From NCBI RefSeq assembly GCF_037572775.1, contig NZ_JBBHKA010000001.1, positions 496,001 through 560,000 of the forward strand: a stretch of DNA of 64,000 nt. Direction: 5' to 3'. Each line of letters starts with the position of its first letter. The first letter of the stretch is position 1. The notes under the pieces are model-generated. The model had not been told where the DNA came from. It saw nothing but the letters and a program-made list of their open reading frames with translations, and searched no databases. Of the stretch, positions 52,746 to 61,723 are shown piece by piece. The DNA is from Ramlibacter sp. PS4R-6. GTDB taxonomy: Bacteria; Pseudomonadota; Gammaproteobacteria; Burkholderiales; Burkholderiaceae_C. The translations under genes and the position numbers were made by a program.

Positions 52746-54944
52746 ATGACGACCGCCCGCACCCGCCTGCATGGCCTGGAAGTGGCGACGGAGCTGTTCC
52801 GCTTCATCGAGGACCGCGTGCTGCCCGGCACCGGCGTGGACAGCATGCGCTTCTGGAAGGGCTTCGACGCGATCGTCAAGGACCTGGCGCCGCGCAACAT
52901 CGCGCTGCTGGCCGAGCGCGACCGCCTGCAGAAGGAGCTGGACGTGTGGCACAAGGCCAACCCCGGCCCGATCCGCGACATGGCGGCCTACCGCGGCTTC
53001 CTCGAGCAGATCGGCTACCTCGTCACGCCGCCGGCCGACGTGCAGGCCACGACCGCCAACGTCGACGCGGAACTCGCGCTGCAGGCCGGTCCGCAACTCG
53101 TCGTGCCGATCCTGAACGCACGCTACGCCCTCAACGCCGCCAACGCGCGCTGGGGTTCGCTGTACGACGCGCTGTACGGCACCGACGTGATCGACGAGCG
53201 CGGCGGCGCCGAGAAGTCGGGCGGCTACAACCCGGCGCGCGGCGCCAAGGTGATCGCCTTCGCCCGCAAGTTCCTCGACGAGGTCGCGCCGCTCGCGCAC
53301 GGCTCGCACGCGCAGGCCACCGGCTACCGCGCCGAGGGCGGCAACCTGTCGGTGACGCTGGACAACGGCGCGACCACGGGCCTGAAGGCGCCCTTCCAGT
53401 TCGTCGGCTACCAGGGCGACGCCGGCAACCCGTCCTCGATCCTGCTGCAGCACAACGGCCTGCACGTGGACATCCGCATCGACCGCTCGACGGCCATCGG
53501 CAAGACCGACGCTGCGGGCGTGCACGACGTCGTGGTCGAAGCGGCGCTCTCGACGATCCTCGACCTCGAGGACTCGGTCGCCGTCGTCGATGCCAGCGAC
53601 AAGGTGCTGGCCTATGACAACTGGCTGGGCATCCTCAAGGGCAACCTGACGGAGGAAGTGAGCAAGGGCGGCAAGACCTTCACGCGCGGCCTCAACGCCG
53701 ACCGGCGCTACAAGGGCCCGATGGGCGGCGAAGTCGTGCTGCACGGGCGCTCGCTGCTGTTCGTGCGCAACGTCGGCCACCTCATGACCAACCCGGCGAT
53801 CCTGTGGAACAACGGCAAGGAAATCCCGGAAGGGATCCTGGACGCGGTGATCACGACGACCATCGCGCTGCACGACCTGCAGGGCCGCAACCCCAATGGC
53901 ATTCGCAACACGCGCACCGGCTCCGTGTACATCGTCAAGCCCAAGATGCACGGCCCGGCCGAAGTGGCGTTCGCGAGCGAGCTGTTCCTGCGCGTCGAGC
54001 AGCTGCTCGGCCTGCCCGCCAACACGGTGAAGCTCGGGATCATGGACGAGGAGCGCCGCACCAGCGTGAACCTCAAGGCCTGCATCGCCGAGGCCGGCGC
54101 GCGCGTCGCGTTCATCAACACCGGTTTCCTCGACCGCACCGGCGACGAGATGCACACCGCGATGTACGCGGGCCCCATGTACCGCAAGGGCGACATGAAG
54201 ACCAGCGCCTGGATCCAGGCCTACGAGAAGAGCAACGTGCTGGTGGGCCTGCAGTGCGGCCTGCGTGGCCGCGCCCAGATCGGCAAGGGCATGTGGGCCA
54301 TGCCCGACCTGATGAAGGCCATGCTGGAGCAGAAGGTGGCGCACCCGAAGGCCGGCGCCAACACGGCGTGGGTGCCGTCGCCGACGGCCGCGACGCTGCA
54401 CGCCCTGCACTACCACCAGGTCAACGTCGCGAACGTGCAGAAGGAGCTGGAGGCGATCGACGCCGAGGCCGAGCGCGAGAACATCCTGAACGGCCTGCTC
54501 ACGGTGCCCGTGGTGGCCGAGGCGAAGTGGTCGCCCGAGGAGCGCCAGCAGGAGCTGGACAACAACGTGCAGGGCATCCTGGGCTACGTGGTGCGCTGGA
54601 TCGACCAGGGCATCGGCTGCTCCAAGGTGCCGGACATCCACAACGTCGGCCTGATGGAAGACCGCGCGACGCTGCGCATCTCCTCGCAGCACGTCGCCAA
54701 CTGGCTGCAGCACGGCGTGGTGACGCGCGAGCAGGTGCAGAAGACCTTCGAGCGCATGGCGGCCGTGGTGGACAAGCAGAACGCCGGGGACAAGCTGTAC
54801 CAGCCGATGGCGGGCCACTTCGAGACGTCGGCTGCCTACAAGGCCGCGTGCGACCTGGTGTTCAAGGGCCGCGAGCAGCCTTCGGGCTACACCGAGCCGC
54901 TGCTGCACGCCTGGCGCCTGAAGGTGAAGGCCGGCACCGCCTGA
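52746..54944 (+). CDS. glcB: Malate synthase G
   Basis: 732 residues, the long G isoform. Key segments are [40 protein letters not shown] and [19 protein letters not shown]. It condenses glyoxylate with acetyl-CoA to malate. AAGGAG precedes the ATG. It directly follows the haloacid dehalogenase, which can supply glycolate and, after oxidation, glyoxylate. Confidence 0.98.
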   Translation: MTTARTRLHGLEVATELFRFIEDRVLPGTGVDSMRFWKGFDAIVKDLAPRNIALLAERDRLQKELDVWHKANPGPIRDMAAYRGFLEQIGYLVTPPADVQATTANVDAELALQAGPQLVVPILNARYALNAANARWGSLYDALYGTDVIDERGGAEKSGGYNPARGAKVIAFARKFLDEVAPLAHGSHAQATGYRAEGGNLSVTLDNGATTGLKAPFQFVGYQGDAGNPSSILLQHNGLHVDIRIDRSTAIGKTDAAGVHDVVVEAALSTILDLEDSVAVVDASDKVLAYDNWLGILKGNLTEEVSKGGKTFTRGLNADRRYKGPMGGEVVLHGRSLLFVRNVGHLMTNPAILWNNGKEIPEGILDAVITTTIALHDLQGRNPNGIRNTRTGSVYIVKPKMHGPAEVAFASELFLRVEQLLGLPANTVKLGIMDEERRTSVNLKACIAEAGARVAFINTGFLDRTGDEMHTAMYAGPMYRKGDMKTSAWIQAYEKSNVLVGLQCGLRGRAQIGKGMWAMPDLMKAMLEQKVAHPKAGANTAWVPSPTAATLHALHYHQVNVANVQKELEAIDAEAERENILNGLLTVPVVAEAKWSPEERQQELDNNVQGILGYVVRWIDQGIGCSKVPDIHNVGLMEDRATLRISSQHVANWLQHGVVTREQVQKTFERMAAVVDKQNAGDKLYQPMAGHFETSAAYKAACDLVFKGREQPSGYTEPLLHAWRLKVKAGTA

Positions 54945-55003
54945 CGGCTGGAGCGTTTGCGCTACATTGGTCGCGCGCCGCGCCCGCCGCGGCCGCGTGA
55001 CCC

Positions 55004-56482
55004 ATGACCGCGTACCGTTCCCTCTTCGTCGACAGCCCGCTGGCGATGGCGGTCTACGACCCCCAGTCGCTGCGGATCGTGGCCGTCAACGCCGCGGCGC
55101 TGGCGATGTACGGCTTCTCCGAGGAGGAGTTCCTCGCCAAGAAGATCGACGAGCTCAGGCCCGAGGAAGACCGCGAGTCCTGGCACCGCGAGGTCTACTC
55201 GGCGCCCGTGAAGGGCTTGCGCCGCTACAGCGCGCGCCACCGGCGCAAGGACGGCTCGATGATCTGGATCGACGCCGCCGCCAACGACATCCAATACCAG
55301 GGCAGTCCCGCGCGTGTGGTCGCTTACACCGACGTGACGGCCGTGCGCGAGAGCCAGCGCATGCTGGCGGCGCTGATGGGCAACCTGCCGGGCATGGCCT
55401 ACCGCTGCCGCAACGATCCGCAATGGACGATGGAGTTCGCCAGCGAAGGCGCCTTCGCGCTCACGGGCCACCGCCCCGACATGCTGCAGTCCGGCGCGAT
55501 CCAGTACGGCGACCTGATCCACCCGGACGACCGGCAGCGCGTGTGGGACGAGGTGCAGCGCGCCGTAGCCGCCGACGCGGCGTTCGAGCTCACCTACCGC
55601 ATCACCGCCGCGAACGGCCAGGTGAAATGGGTGTGGGAACGCGGCTGCGCCGTGTCCGGCCCCGCCGGCCAGGTGGCCGCGCTGGAAGGCTTCATCTCTG
55701 ACGTGACGGAGACGCGGCTCGCGCAGGACGAGGTCGCGCGGCTCAACGCCGAGCTGGAGCAGCGCGTGCAGCAGCGCACCGCGCAGCTCGAAGCCGCCAA
55801 CGGCGAGCTCGAAGCGTTCGCGTATTCCATCGCGCACGACCTGCGCTCGCCGCTGACTTCCATCGACGGCTTCAGCCAGACGCTCGAATCGCTGTGCGAC
55901 GGCCAGCTGCCCGAGCCCGGACCGCATTACCTGAGCCGCATCCGCGCCGGCGTGCGTCAGATGAGCGACCTCACCGACGCGATGCTGTCGCTGGCGCGCC
56001 TGTCGCGCGTGCAGCTGCGCTGGGAGCCGGTGGACCTGGCGCCGGCCGTGCGCGACGCCATCGACCTGCTGCGCGAGCAGGAACCGGGGCGCCAGCTGGC
56101 CCTGGAAGTCCCGCACCGCCTGCCCGCGCACGGCGACCCGCGCCTGCTGGCGCAGGTGATGACCAACCTCGTCGCCAACGCGTGGAAGTTCTCCGGCGGC
56201 AAGCCTCAGACGGAGATCCGCGTCGGCACCACGCTGGGCGAGCGCGGCGAGACGGTGTACTTCGTCGCCGACCGCGGCGCGGGCTTCGACATGGCGCATG
56301 CCTCACGCCTGTTCGGCGCCTTCCAGCGCCTGCACGCGCCTTCGGAGTTCGAGGGCACGGGCATCGGCCTGGCGCTGGTGCAGAAGATCGTGATGCGCCA
56401 CGGTGGCCGCATCTGGGCGCAGGCGCGGCCCGGCGAGGGTGCGACCTTCTACTTCACGCTGGCGAGCGAGCCGCTGCGCTGA
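55004..56482 (+). CDS. PAS-domain sensor histidine kinase, cytoplasmic
   Basis: 492 residues, no membrane helix. Two PAS domains at about 5-115 and 125-240 (ESQRMLAALMGNLPGMAYRC begins the second), a coiled coil, HisKA with H278 in YSIAHDLRSPLTSIDGFSQ and HATPase with DRGAGFDMAHASRLFGAFQR and GTGIGLALVQKIVMRHGGRI. It resembles phytochrome-associated kinases. No response regulator gene is adjacent. Its end overlaps the convergent GST gene by 29 bp. Confidence 0.9.
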   Translation: MTAYRSLFVDSPLAMAVYDPQSLRIVAVNAAALAMYGFSEEEFLAKKIDELRPEEDRESWHREVYSAPVKGLRRYSARHRRKDGSMIWIDAAANDIQYQGSPARVVAYTDVTAVRESQRMLAALMGNLPGMAYRCRNDPQWTMEFASEGAFALTGHRPDMLQSGAIQYGDLIHPDDRQRVWDEVQRAVAADAAFELTYRITAANGQVKWVWERGCAVSGPAGQVAALEGFISDVTETRLAQDEVARLNAELEQRVQQRTAQLEAANGELEAFAYSIAHDLRSPLTSIDGFSQTLESLCDGQLPEPGPHYLSRIRAGVRQMSDLTDAMLSLARLSRVQLRWEPVDLAPAVRDAIDLLREQEPGRQLALEVPHRLPAHGDPRLLAQVMTNLVANAWKFSGGKPQTEIRVGTTLGERGETVYFVADRGAGFDMAHASRLFGAFQRLHAPSEFEGTGIGLALVQKIVMRHGGRIWAQARPGEGATFYFTLASEPLR

Positions 56483-57149
56483 GCGCCGGCGCGATGCGGC
56501 GCGAGACCTCGCTGCCGCGCCCGATCAGGAACTGCGTGAGCAGCTGCGCGTAGTCGTCACTCGCGGCGAGCTGCACCGACTCGCGCTGCGCCAGCGCATC
56601 GCGCCAGGCGCGCACCTTCGGCAAGCCGTCGAAGAAGCCGTCCACGCCGAGCGCACCGAAGACCTCGAAGTAGCGGAACACGGGCGCGAACACGGCATCG
56701 ACCATCGAGAAAGCCGCGCCGGCGAAGTACGGGCCCCGCGCGTCGAGCACCGCCTCGAGCTGCGCGAAGCGGGCGCGCAGCTCCTCGCGCTTCGCGTCGA
56801 GCACACGCGCGTCGACGGCGCCGTAGAACGCCGCGATGGTGTTGAGCACGGCCGAGCCGAACTCCATCCACGCGCGATGGCGTGCGCGCTGCAGCGGGTC
56901 GGCCGGGTGCAGGCGCGGCGCATGCACCTCGTCGAGGTACTCGCAGATCACCGCCGACTCGAAGACGGGTTCGCCATCGACGAGCAGCACCGGCGTCTTG
57001 CCCAGGGGCGACACCGCGCGGAACCAGTCCGGCTTGTCGGCCAGGTCGACCCAGCGCCGCTCGAACGGCACGCCCTTTTCGTGCAGCACGATGGCGGCGC
57101 GCTGCACGTAGGGGCACAGCTTGTGGCTGACGAGGACCAGCCGGCTCAC
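56454..57149 (-). CDS. Glutathione S-transferase family protein
   Basis: 231 residues from the GTG at 57149 (GTGA overlap with the next gene's stop). Thioredoxin-like N-domain with a CPYV motif (VSHKLCPYVQRAAIVLHEKG), GKTPVLLVDGEPVFESAVIC and a helical C-domain. The CPYV places it near the omega/CDNB-like GSTs that can have thiol transferase activity. Paired with the GST at 57146. Confidence 0.88.
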   Translation of the reverse strand: MSRLVLVSHKLCPYVQRAAIVLHEKGVPFERRWVDLADKPDWFRAVSPLGKTPVLLVDGEPVFESAVICEYLDEVHAPRLHPADPLQRARHRAWMEFGSAVLNTIAAFYGAVDARVLDAKREELRARFAQLEAVLDARGPYFAGAAFSMVDAVFAPVFRYFEVFGALGVDGFFDGLPKVRAWRDALAQRESVQLAASDDYAQLLTQFLIGRGSEVSRRIAPALSAAARSPA

Positions 57150-57736
57150 TTCAGGCCCTCGGCGTCGAGCGCGGCGCGCACGAAGGGGCGCGCACGCACG
57201 CGGTCGATGTAGGCCGCGAGGCTCGGGTATTTCGCCGTGCTCAGGCCCACCCACGGGATCCAGTTGAGGATGGCGAACGCGTACGCGTCGGCGACGGTGA
57301 AGCGGTTCGTCGCGAGCCACTCGTGCTTGGCGAAGTGCGCATCGAGCTCGGCAAAGCGCGCCTGCAGCTTCTCGCGCACGGCCTTGGCGGTGGAGTCGGC
57401 GGTCTCCTTGTGGAACAGCCAGGGGCTGAACACCTTGTGCAGTTCGCTGGAGACGAAGGTGAGCGACTGGTTGACCAGGAAACGCTCGCGCGTTCCCGCA
57501 GGCGGGATCAACGCGCCGGCCGGCGCCAGGTCGCCGACGTGCTGCAGCAGCGCGGCGGCTTCCGTGTGCCGGCTGCCGTCGTCGAGTTCCAGCACCGGCA
57601 CGTAGCCGCGCGGGTTGACGTCGCGGAACGAGGCCGCCGTGGGGTCGACCTTGACCAGCTCGAAGCGGGCGCCGGCCTCGCGCAGCGCGATGTGCACGGC
57701 CAGCGAGCAGTAGCCGGGGGTGAAATAAAGCTTCAT
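57146..57736 (-). CDS. Glutathione S-transferase (beta class-like)
   Basis: 196 residues. MKLYFTPGYCSLAVHIALRE at the N-terminus with the beta-class cysteine at residue 10, VNPRGYVPVLELDDGSRHTE and a helical C-domain with RFTVADAYAFAILNWIPWVG. Conjugates glutathione to electrophiles. AAAGGA precedes the ATG. It is divergent from a LysR gene, with a dyad in the gap. Confidence 0.92.
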   Translation of the reverse strand: MKLYFTPGYCSLAVHIALREAGARFELVKVDPTAASFRDVNPRGYVPVLELDDGSRHTEAAALLQHVGDLAPAGALIPPAGTRERFLVNQSLTFVSSELHKVFSPWLFHKETADSTAKAVREKLQARFAELDAHFAKHEWLATNRFTVADAYAFAILNWIPWVGLSTAKYPSLAAYIDRVRARPFVRAALDAEGLK

Positions 57737-57781
57737 GGCTTTTCCTTTCGGGGATGGTGGTTGGGGTGGAGGAACTGTAGG

Positions 57782-57797
57782 ATTGCGCGGTCGCAAT
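57782..57797. promoter_or_regulatory. ATTGC-N6-GCAAT dyad, LysR binding site candidate 1
   Basis: The inverted repeat ATTGCG-CGGT-CGCAAT lies in the 75-bp gap between the divergent GST and LysR genes, 15 bases before the LysR ATG. The core is ATTGC-N6-GCAAT. A second copy of the same core starts exactly 42 bp downstream. Confidence 0.65.
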
Positions 57798-57811
57798 GAA
57801 AATACGCCGCC

Positions 57812-58717
57812 ATGAAATCAGCCATTGCACGAACGCAATACCAACTCAGCGCCGCCGACCTCGAGGTGCTGCTCGCGCTCGCACGTGGCGGCACGCTGGC
57901 CGAAGCCGCGGCGCGCCTGCACGCCGACGCGTCCACGGTGTTCCGCTCCGTGCAGCGCGTGGAGAAGTCCCTGGGGCAGCGCCTCTTCGAGCGTTCGCGC
58001 AGCGGCTACCTGCCCACCGACACGACGCTGGAGATCGCGCGGCACGCGGAACGCATCGAAAGCGAGCTCGAAGCCGCGCGTGCCGCTGCCGTGGGCTCGC
58101 AGCGCGAGTTGTCGGGCCGCGTGCGCCTGACGACCACCGACTCGGTGCTGCGCGGGCTGGTGCTGCCGGCGCTGGCGCCGCTCGCGCGCGAGCACCCGCG
58201 CCTGCAGCTGGAAGTCACGTCGACCAACGAGCTCATGAGCCTCACGCGCCGCGACGCCGACATCGCGCTGCGCGCCACGCCCAAGCCGCCCGAACACCTG
58301 GTGGGGCGCCACGTCGGCACCATCCGCTTCGTCATCTGCGCCGGGCGCACGCTGCCGGCCGCCGCACGCAAGAAGGAATTCGAGGACCTGCCGTGGATCG
58401 CGCCCGATGACGCCATGCCCGAACACCCGTCCGTGCGCTGGCGCCGCCGCAGCTGGCCGAAGCTCGCGCCCGCGGTGCTGGTCGACGGCATCGTGGGCGT
58501 GGTCGACGCGCTCAAGGCCGGGCTGGGCATCGGCGTGGTGCCGCTTTTCATGCTCGACCATGAGCGCGAACTCGTCGCGCTGTCGACGCCGCTGGAGGGC
58601 TGCGAGTCGCAGCTGTGGCTGTTGGCGCACCCGGAGTCGCGCCACCTGCGCCGCATCTCGGCCGTGTACCAGCACCTCGGCGAGCACCTGCGCTTGCCGG
58701 ATAAACTGAAGGCGTGA
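57812..58717 (+). CDS. LysR-family transcriptional regulator
   Basis: 301 residues. Helix-turn-helix LARGGTLAEAAARLHADAST then VFRSVQRVEKSLGQ, followed by an effector domain (GRVRLTTTDSVLRGLVLPAL, DGIVGVVDALKAGLGIGVVP). It is divergent from the GST pair, its likely targets, and leads a coupled run into the CWC and MFS genes (GTGA overlap). A second ATTGC-N6-GCAAT dyad lies in its first codons. Confidence 0.9.
   Translation: MKSAIARTQYQLSAADLEVLLALARGGTLAEAAARLHADASTVFRSVQRVEKSLGQRLFERSRSGYLPTDTTLEIARHAERIESELEAARAAAVGSQRELSGRVRLTTTDSVLRGLVLPALAPLAREHPRLQLEVTSTNELMSLTRRDADIALRATPKPPEHLVGRHVGTIRFVICAGRTLPAAARKKEFEDLPWIAPDDAMPEHPSVRWRRRSWPKLAPAVLVDGIVGVVDALKAGLGIGVVPLFMLDHERELVALSTPLEGCESQLWLLAHPESRHLRRISAVYQHLGEHLRLPDKLKA
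57824..57839. promoter_or_regulatory. ATTGC-N6-GCAAT dyad, LysR binding site candidate 2
   Basis: ATTGC-ACGAAC-GCAAT lies inside the first ten codons of the LysR gene, 42 bp from the first copy, which is four helical turns. Binding of one tetramer to both would bend the DNA, the usual LysR mode. Confidence 0.6.
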
Positions 58718-58923
58718 GTGCGCAGCCGCAAGTGACCCCCGGGCGCTGCCCCTTGTGCGGGCAGCCCAACCAGTGCGCGATGGAAACCGAGCGCATCACG
58801 GGCCAGAAGCAGCCGCCCTGCTGGTGCACGCAGGTCGACTTCGGCGCCGAACTGCTCGCGCGCGTGCCGCAGGACCAGAAGCAGCTGGCCTGCATCTGCC
58901 CCGCCTGCGCGAGGCCGCGTTGA
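58714..58923 (+). CDS. Cysteine-rich CWC-family small protein
   Basis: 69 residues from the GTG at 58714, overlapping the LysR stop. Cysteines form the pattern CPLC (12-15), C21, CWC (36-38) and CICPAC (60-65), consistent with a zinc-binding CWC domain. The role is unknown. It overlaps the MFS gene through TTGA. Confidence 0.88.
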   Translation: MSAQPQVTPGRCPLCGQPNQCAMETERITGQKQPPCWCTQVDFGAELLARVPQDQKQLACICPACARPR

Positions 58924-60356
58924 CGTCGGCCAACGCCGCCGACCTGGCGGCGCGCTGGGGCCCGCGCTACCGCTGGCTGCTCCTGCTCTCGGTGATGGTC
59001 GGCACGATGGCGTCGATCATGTCGTCGACCATCGTCAACGTCGCGATCCCCGAGATGAGCCACGCGTTCGCGCTCGGGCAGGAACGCGCGCAGTGGGTCA
59101 GCTCCGGTTTCATGGTGGCGATGACGGTGGCCATGCTCACCACGCCGTGGCTGCTCGGCCGCTTCGGCTACCGGCGCCTCTATGTGGCAACCATGCTGCT
59201 GCTGATGGCCGGCGGCATCGCGGGCGGCTTCGCGGCGAACTTCCCCGTGGTGCTCGCGGCGCGCGTCGCCGAGGGACTCGCCGCCGGCGCGGTGCAACCC
59301 ATCCCCGCCATCATCATCCTGCGCGCCTTCGAGCCGCACGAGCAAGGCAAGGCCAGCGGCATCTTCGGCATGGGCGTGGTGCTGGCGCCGGCGATCGGGC
59401 CGTCCATCGGCGGCGTGCTGGTCGACCTGTTCGGCTGGCGCTCGATCTTCTTCATGGTCGTGCCGTTCTGCCTCGCCTCGCTGTGGCTCGCGTTCCAGTT
59501 CGTGCCGGACACGGCGCCCGGCGGCGCGGCGGCGGCTCGCGGCAAGCGCCTCGACTGGCTCGGCCTTGCGCTCGGCGCGGCGGGCACGCTGTGCCTGCTC
59601 AACGGCCTGGTCGAGCTGCACGGCGGCGGCGTGGCCGCCTGGCCGCTGCTCGCGGCCGCGGCGGGCGCGGTCGTGGGCTTCCTCGCCTGGCAGCGCCGCC
59701 AGATCGCGAGCGACGGCAACCCCCTGATGGACCTGCGGCTCTTCGGCGACCGGCGCTTCGCGATGGGCAGCATCGTCGCGTTCATCTACGGCACCGCGCT
59801 GTTCGGCTCGACCTACCTCCTGCCCGTCTACATGCAGCTGGGCCTGCAGCTCGCGCCCTCGCACGTCGGCACCATCCTCTTGCCCGCCGGCCTGATCCTC
59901 GCGGTCACGATGGCGCTGGTGGGGCGGCTGTCAGACCGCCTGCCGACGCACGTGCTGGTCTCCACCGGGCTCGTGATCCTCACGGCGTCGTTCGCGCTGA
60001 TGGCGACCGTGCCCATGGCGCACCCGATCGTGCCGCTGGTGGCGTGGGCGATCCTCGGGCGCATCGGGCTGGGATTCATCCTGCCGTCGCTGAACATCGG
60101 CTCGATGCGCACGCTCGACAAGGCGCTGATCCCGCAGGGCTCCAGCGCCATCAATTTCCTGCGCATGCTGGGCGGCGCCACCGGTGTCAGCCTGTGCGGC
60201 ATCTTCCTGGAGTGGCGAATCGCCGCGCACGGCGATTTGCTGACGAACCCCGTCACCACCGCGGCGCGGATCGCCGCCTTCGACGAGTCCTTCGGGCTGC
60301 TCGCGGCCCTGTGCGCCCTCGCGGTGGTCGCGGCCTGGCGGCTGCGGTCAGAATAG
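58920..60356 (+). CDS. DHA2-family MFS multidrug transporter
   Basis: 478 residues from the TTG at 58920. Fourteen hydrophobic helices are visible. Motif A-like and C-like segments occur (MSSTIVNVAIPEMSHAF, SGIFGMGVVLAPAIGPSIGG). DHA2 proteins export drugs with proton influx. It is coupled to the CWC gene and the LysR regulator, so it is probably part of the same response as the GST pair. Confidence 0.9.
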   Translation: MTSANAADLAARWGPRYRWLLLLSVMVGTMASIMSSTIVNVAIPEMSHAFALGQERAQWVSSGFMVAMTVAMLTTPWLLGRFGYRRLYVATMLLLMAGGIAGGFAANFPVVLAARVAEGLAAGAVQPIPAIIILRAFEPHEQGKASGIFGMGVVLAPAIGPSIGGVLVDLFGWRSIFFMVVPFCLASLWLAFQFVPDTAPGGAAAARGKRLDWLGLALGAAGTLCLLNGLVELHGGGVAAWPLLAAAAGAVVGFLAWQRRQIASDGNPLMDLRLFGDRRFAMGSIVAFIYGTALFGSTYLLPVYMQLGLQLAPSHVGTILLPAGLILAVTMALVGRLSDRLPTHVLVSTGLVILTASFALMATVPMAHPIVPLVAWAILGRIGLGFILPSLNIGSMRTLDKALIPQGSSAINFLRMLGGATGVSLCGIFLEWRIAAHGDLLTNPVTTAARIAAFDESFGLLAALCALAVVAAWRLRSE

Positions 60357-60360
60357 CGGC

Positions 60361-61122
60361 ATGTGCCAGCTGCTCGGCATGAACTGCAACACGCCCACGG
60401 ACGTGACGTTCAGCTTTTCCGGTTTCGCGCAACGTGGCGGCCGCACCGACCACCACGCCGACGGCTGGGGGATCGCCTTCTTCGAGGGCGTGGGGCTGCG
60501 CCACTTCGTGGACCACCAGCCCGCCTGCGACTCGCCGGTGGCCGAGCTCATCCGGCGCTACCCCATCAAGAGCCGCAACGTCATCGCGCACATCCGCAAG
60601 GCCACGCAGGGCGCCATCGCGCTGGAAAACTGCCACCCCTTCGTGCGCGAGCTGTGGGGCCGCTACTGGGTGTTCGCGCACAACGGCAACCTGGAGAACT
60701 TCCACCCGCGCCTGCATGCCGCCTTCCGCCCCGTCGGCGCCACCGACAGCGAGCGCGCCTTCTGCTGGCTGATGCAGGAGATGGCCAAGTCGCATGCCGG
60801 CGTGCCCGACATCGCGGAGCTCACGCTGACGTTGCGCGAGCTGGTGCCGGGCATCGCCAAGCACGGCACCTTCAACTTCATGCTGTCCAACGGGCAGGCG
60901 CTGTGGGCCCATTGCTCCACCAACCTGTTCTACATCGAGCGCAAGCACCCCTTCGCGCACGCGCAGCTGAAGGACGAGGACCTGAACGTGAACTTTGCCC
61001 GCAACACCACGCCCGACGACAAGGTGGCCGTGGTCGTCACCGCGCCCCTGACGGTGAACGAGGACTGGCAGCAGATGCGCCCGGGCGAGCTGCGCGTCTT
61101 CACCGACGGCCAAGCGGCTTAA
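60361..61122 (+). CDS. Class II glutamine amidotransferase (YafJ-like)
   Basis: 253 residues. Cys2 (MCQLLGMNCNTPTD) is the N-terminal nucleophile, and GRTDHHADGWGIAFFEG, RNVIAHIRKATQGAIALENC and HPFVRELWGRYWVFAHNGN are the amidotransferase motifs. No synthetase domain. Possibly a glutaminase-like or gamma-glutamyl hydrolase enzyme. It begins 4 bp after the MFS stop. A short palindrome AAGCGGCTTAAGCCGCTT spans its stop codon. Confidence 0.9.
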   Translation: MCQLLGMNCNTPTDVTFSFSGFAQRGGRTDHHADGWGIAFFEGVGLRHFVDHQPACDSPVAELIRRYPIKSRNVIAHIRKATQGAIALENCHPFVRELWGRYWVFAHNGNLENFHPRLHAAFRPVGATDSERAFCWLMQEMAKSHAGVPDIAELTLTLRELVPGIAKHGTFNFMLSNGQALWAHCSTNLFYIERKHPFAHAQLKDEDLNVNFARNTTPDDKVAVVVTAPLTVNEDWQQMRPGELRVFTDGQAA

Positions 61123-61201
61123 GCCGCTTCAGCCATTTCCCTAAGGCCGCCGGGGCCCCGGCTGGTTTACTGCACCCAAGGAATGCCTTGGAGCCGTGAA
61201 C

Positions 61202-61723
61202 ATGTCGGATCGCGAAACTGAAATCGATTGGTCGGAAACGGCCACCTATGCTTTCGACGTCGTGTCCGCCGAGTTCGTGGTGGTGACCGCCGGCGGTGCG
61301 GACCTGAAGTGCTACGAGCCGCTGTCCGGCCTGCTCAGGCGCATGCACAAGGCCTTCGGCGTGGAGTTCGCCTTCATCGCCGAATGGGCCGGCGGCGACC
61401 CCGTGGTGCGGCGCACACCGCAAGGCAACGCGCCGGCATGCGACCCGCTGCAATGCGAGTACGGCCTGCGCCTGCTCGAAGGCGATGGCGCCCCCGAAGG
61501 CATGGCCTTCCACGCCGTGCCGGTGGCCACCGCCGACGGCGTGGTGCACGGTACGCTGTGCTGCTTCATGCCCGAGCGCAAGGGTGAAGGCGCGTCGCGG
61601 GCGCTGGGTTCGGTTGCGCAGCTGATCGCCGCGTGGTTCAACGAAGCCGACCTGTCGCTGTCGGGGCTGATGCCGCTGCGCGGCCACTCCATGATGGGTG
61701 GCCTGCCGATGACGATCTACTGA
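61202..61723 (+). CDS. GAF-like domain hypothetical protein
   Basis: 173 residues from the ATG at 61202, chosen because GGAG is eight bases upstream (a GTG at 61196 is too close). The central part (LLRRMHKAFGVEFAFIAEWA, HAVPVATADGVVHGTLCCFM) looks like a single GAF domain without an output domain. Several cysteines are present. Its end overlaps gshB by 7 bp. Function is not known. Confidence 0.72.
   Translation: MSDRETEIDWSETATYAFDVVSAEFVVVTAGGADLKCYEPLSGLLRRMHKAFGVEFAFIAEWAGGDPVVRRTPQGNAPACDPLQCEYGLRLLEGDGAPEGMAFHAVPVATADGVVHGTLCCFMPERKGEGASRALGSVAQLIAAWFNEADLSLSGLMPLRGHSMMGGLPMTIY

Noticed and set aside
61108..61131. Palindrome AAGCGGCTTAAGCCGCTT around the amidotransferase stop codon as a terminator
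   Set aside because: No T tract follows and it overlaps the stop codon. It may be structural chance; not listed as a terminator.
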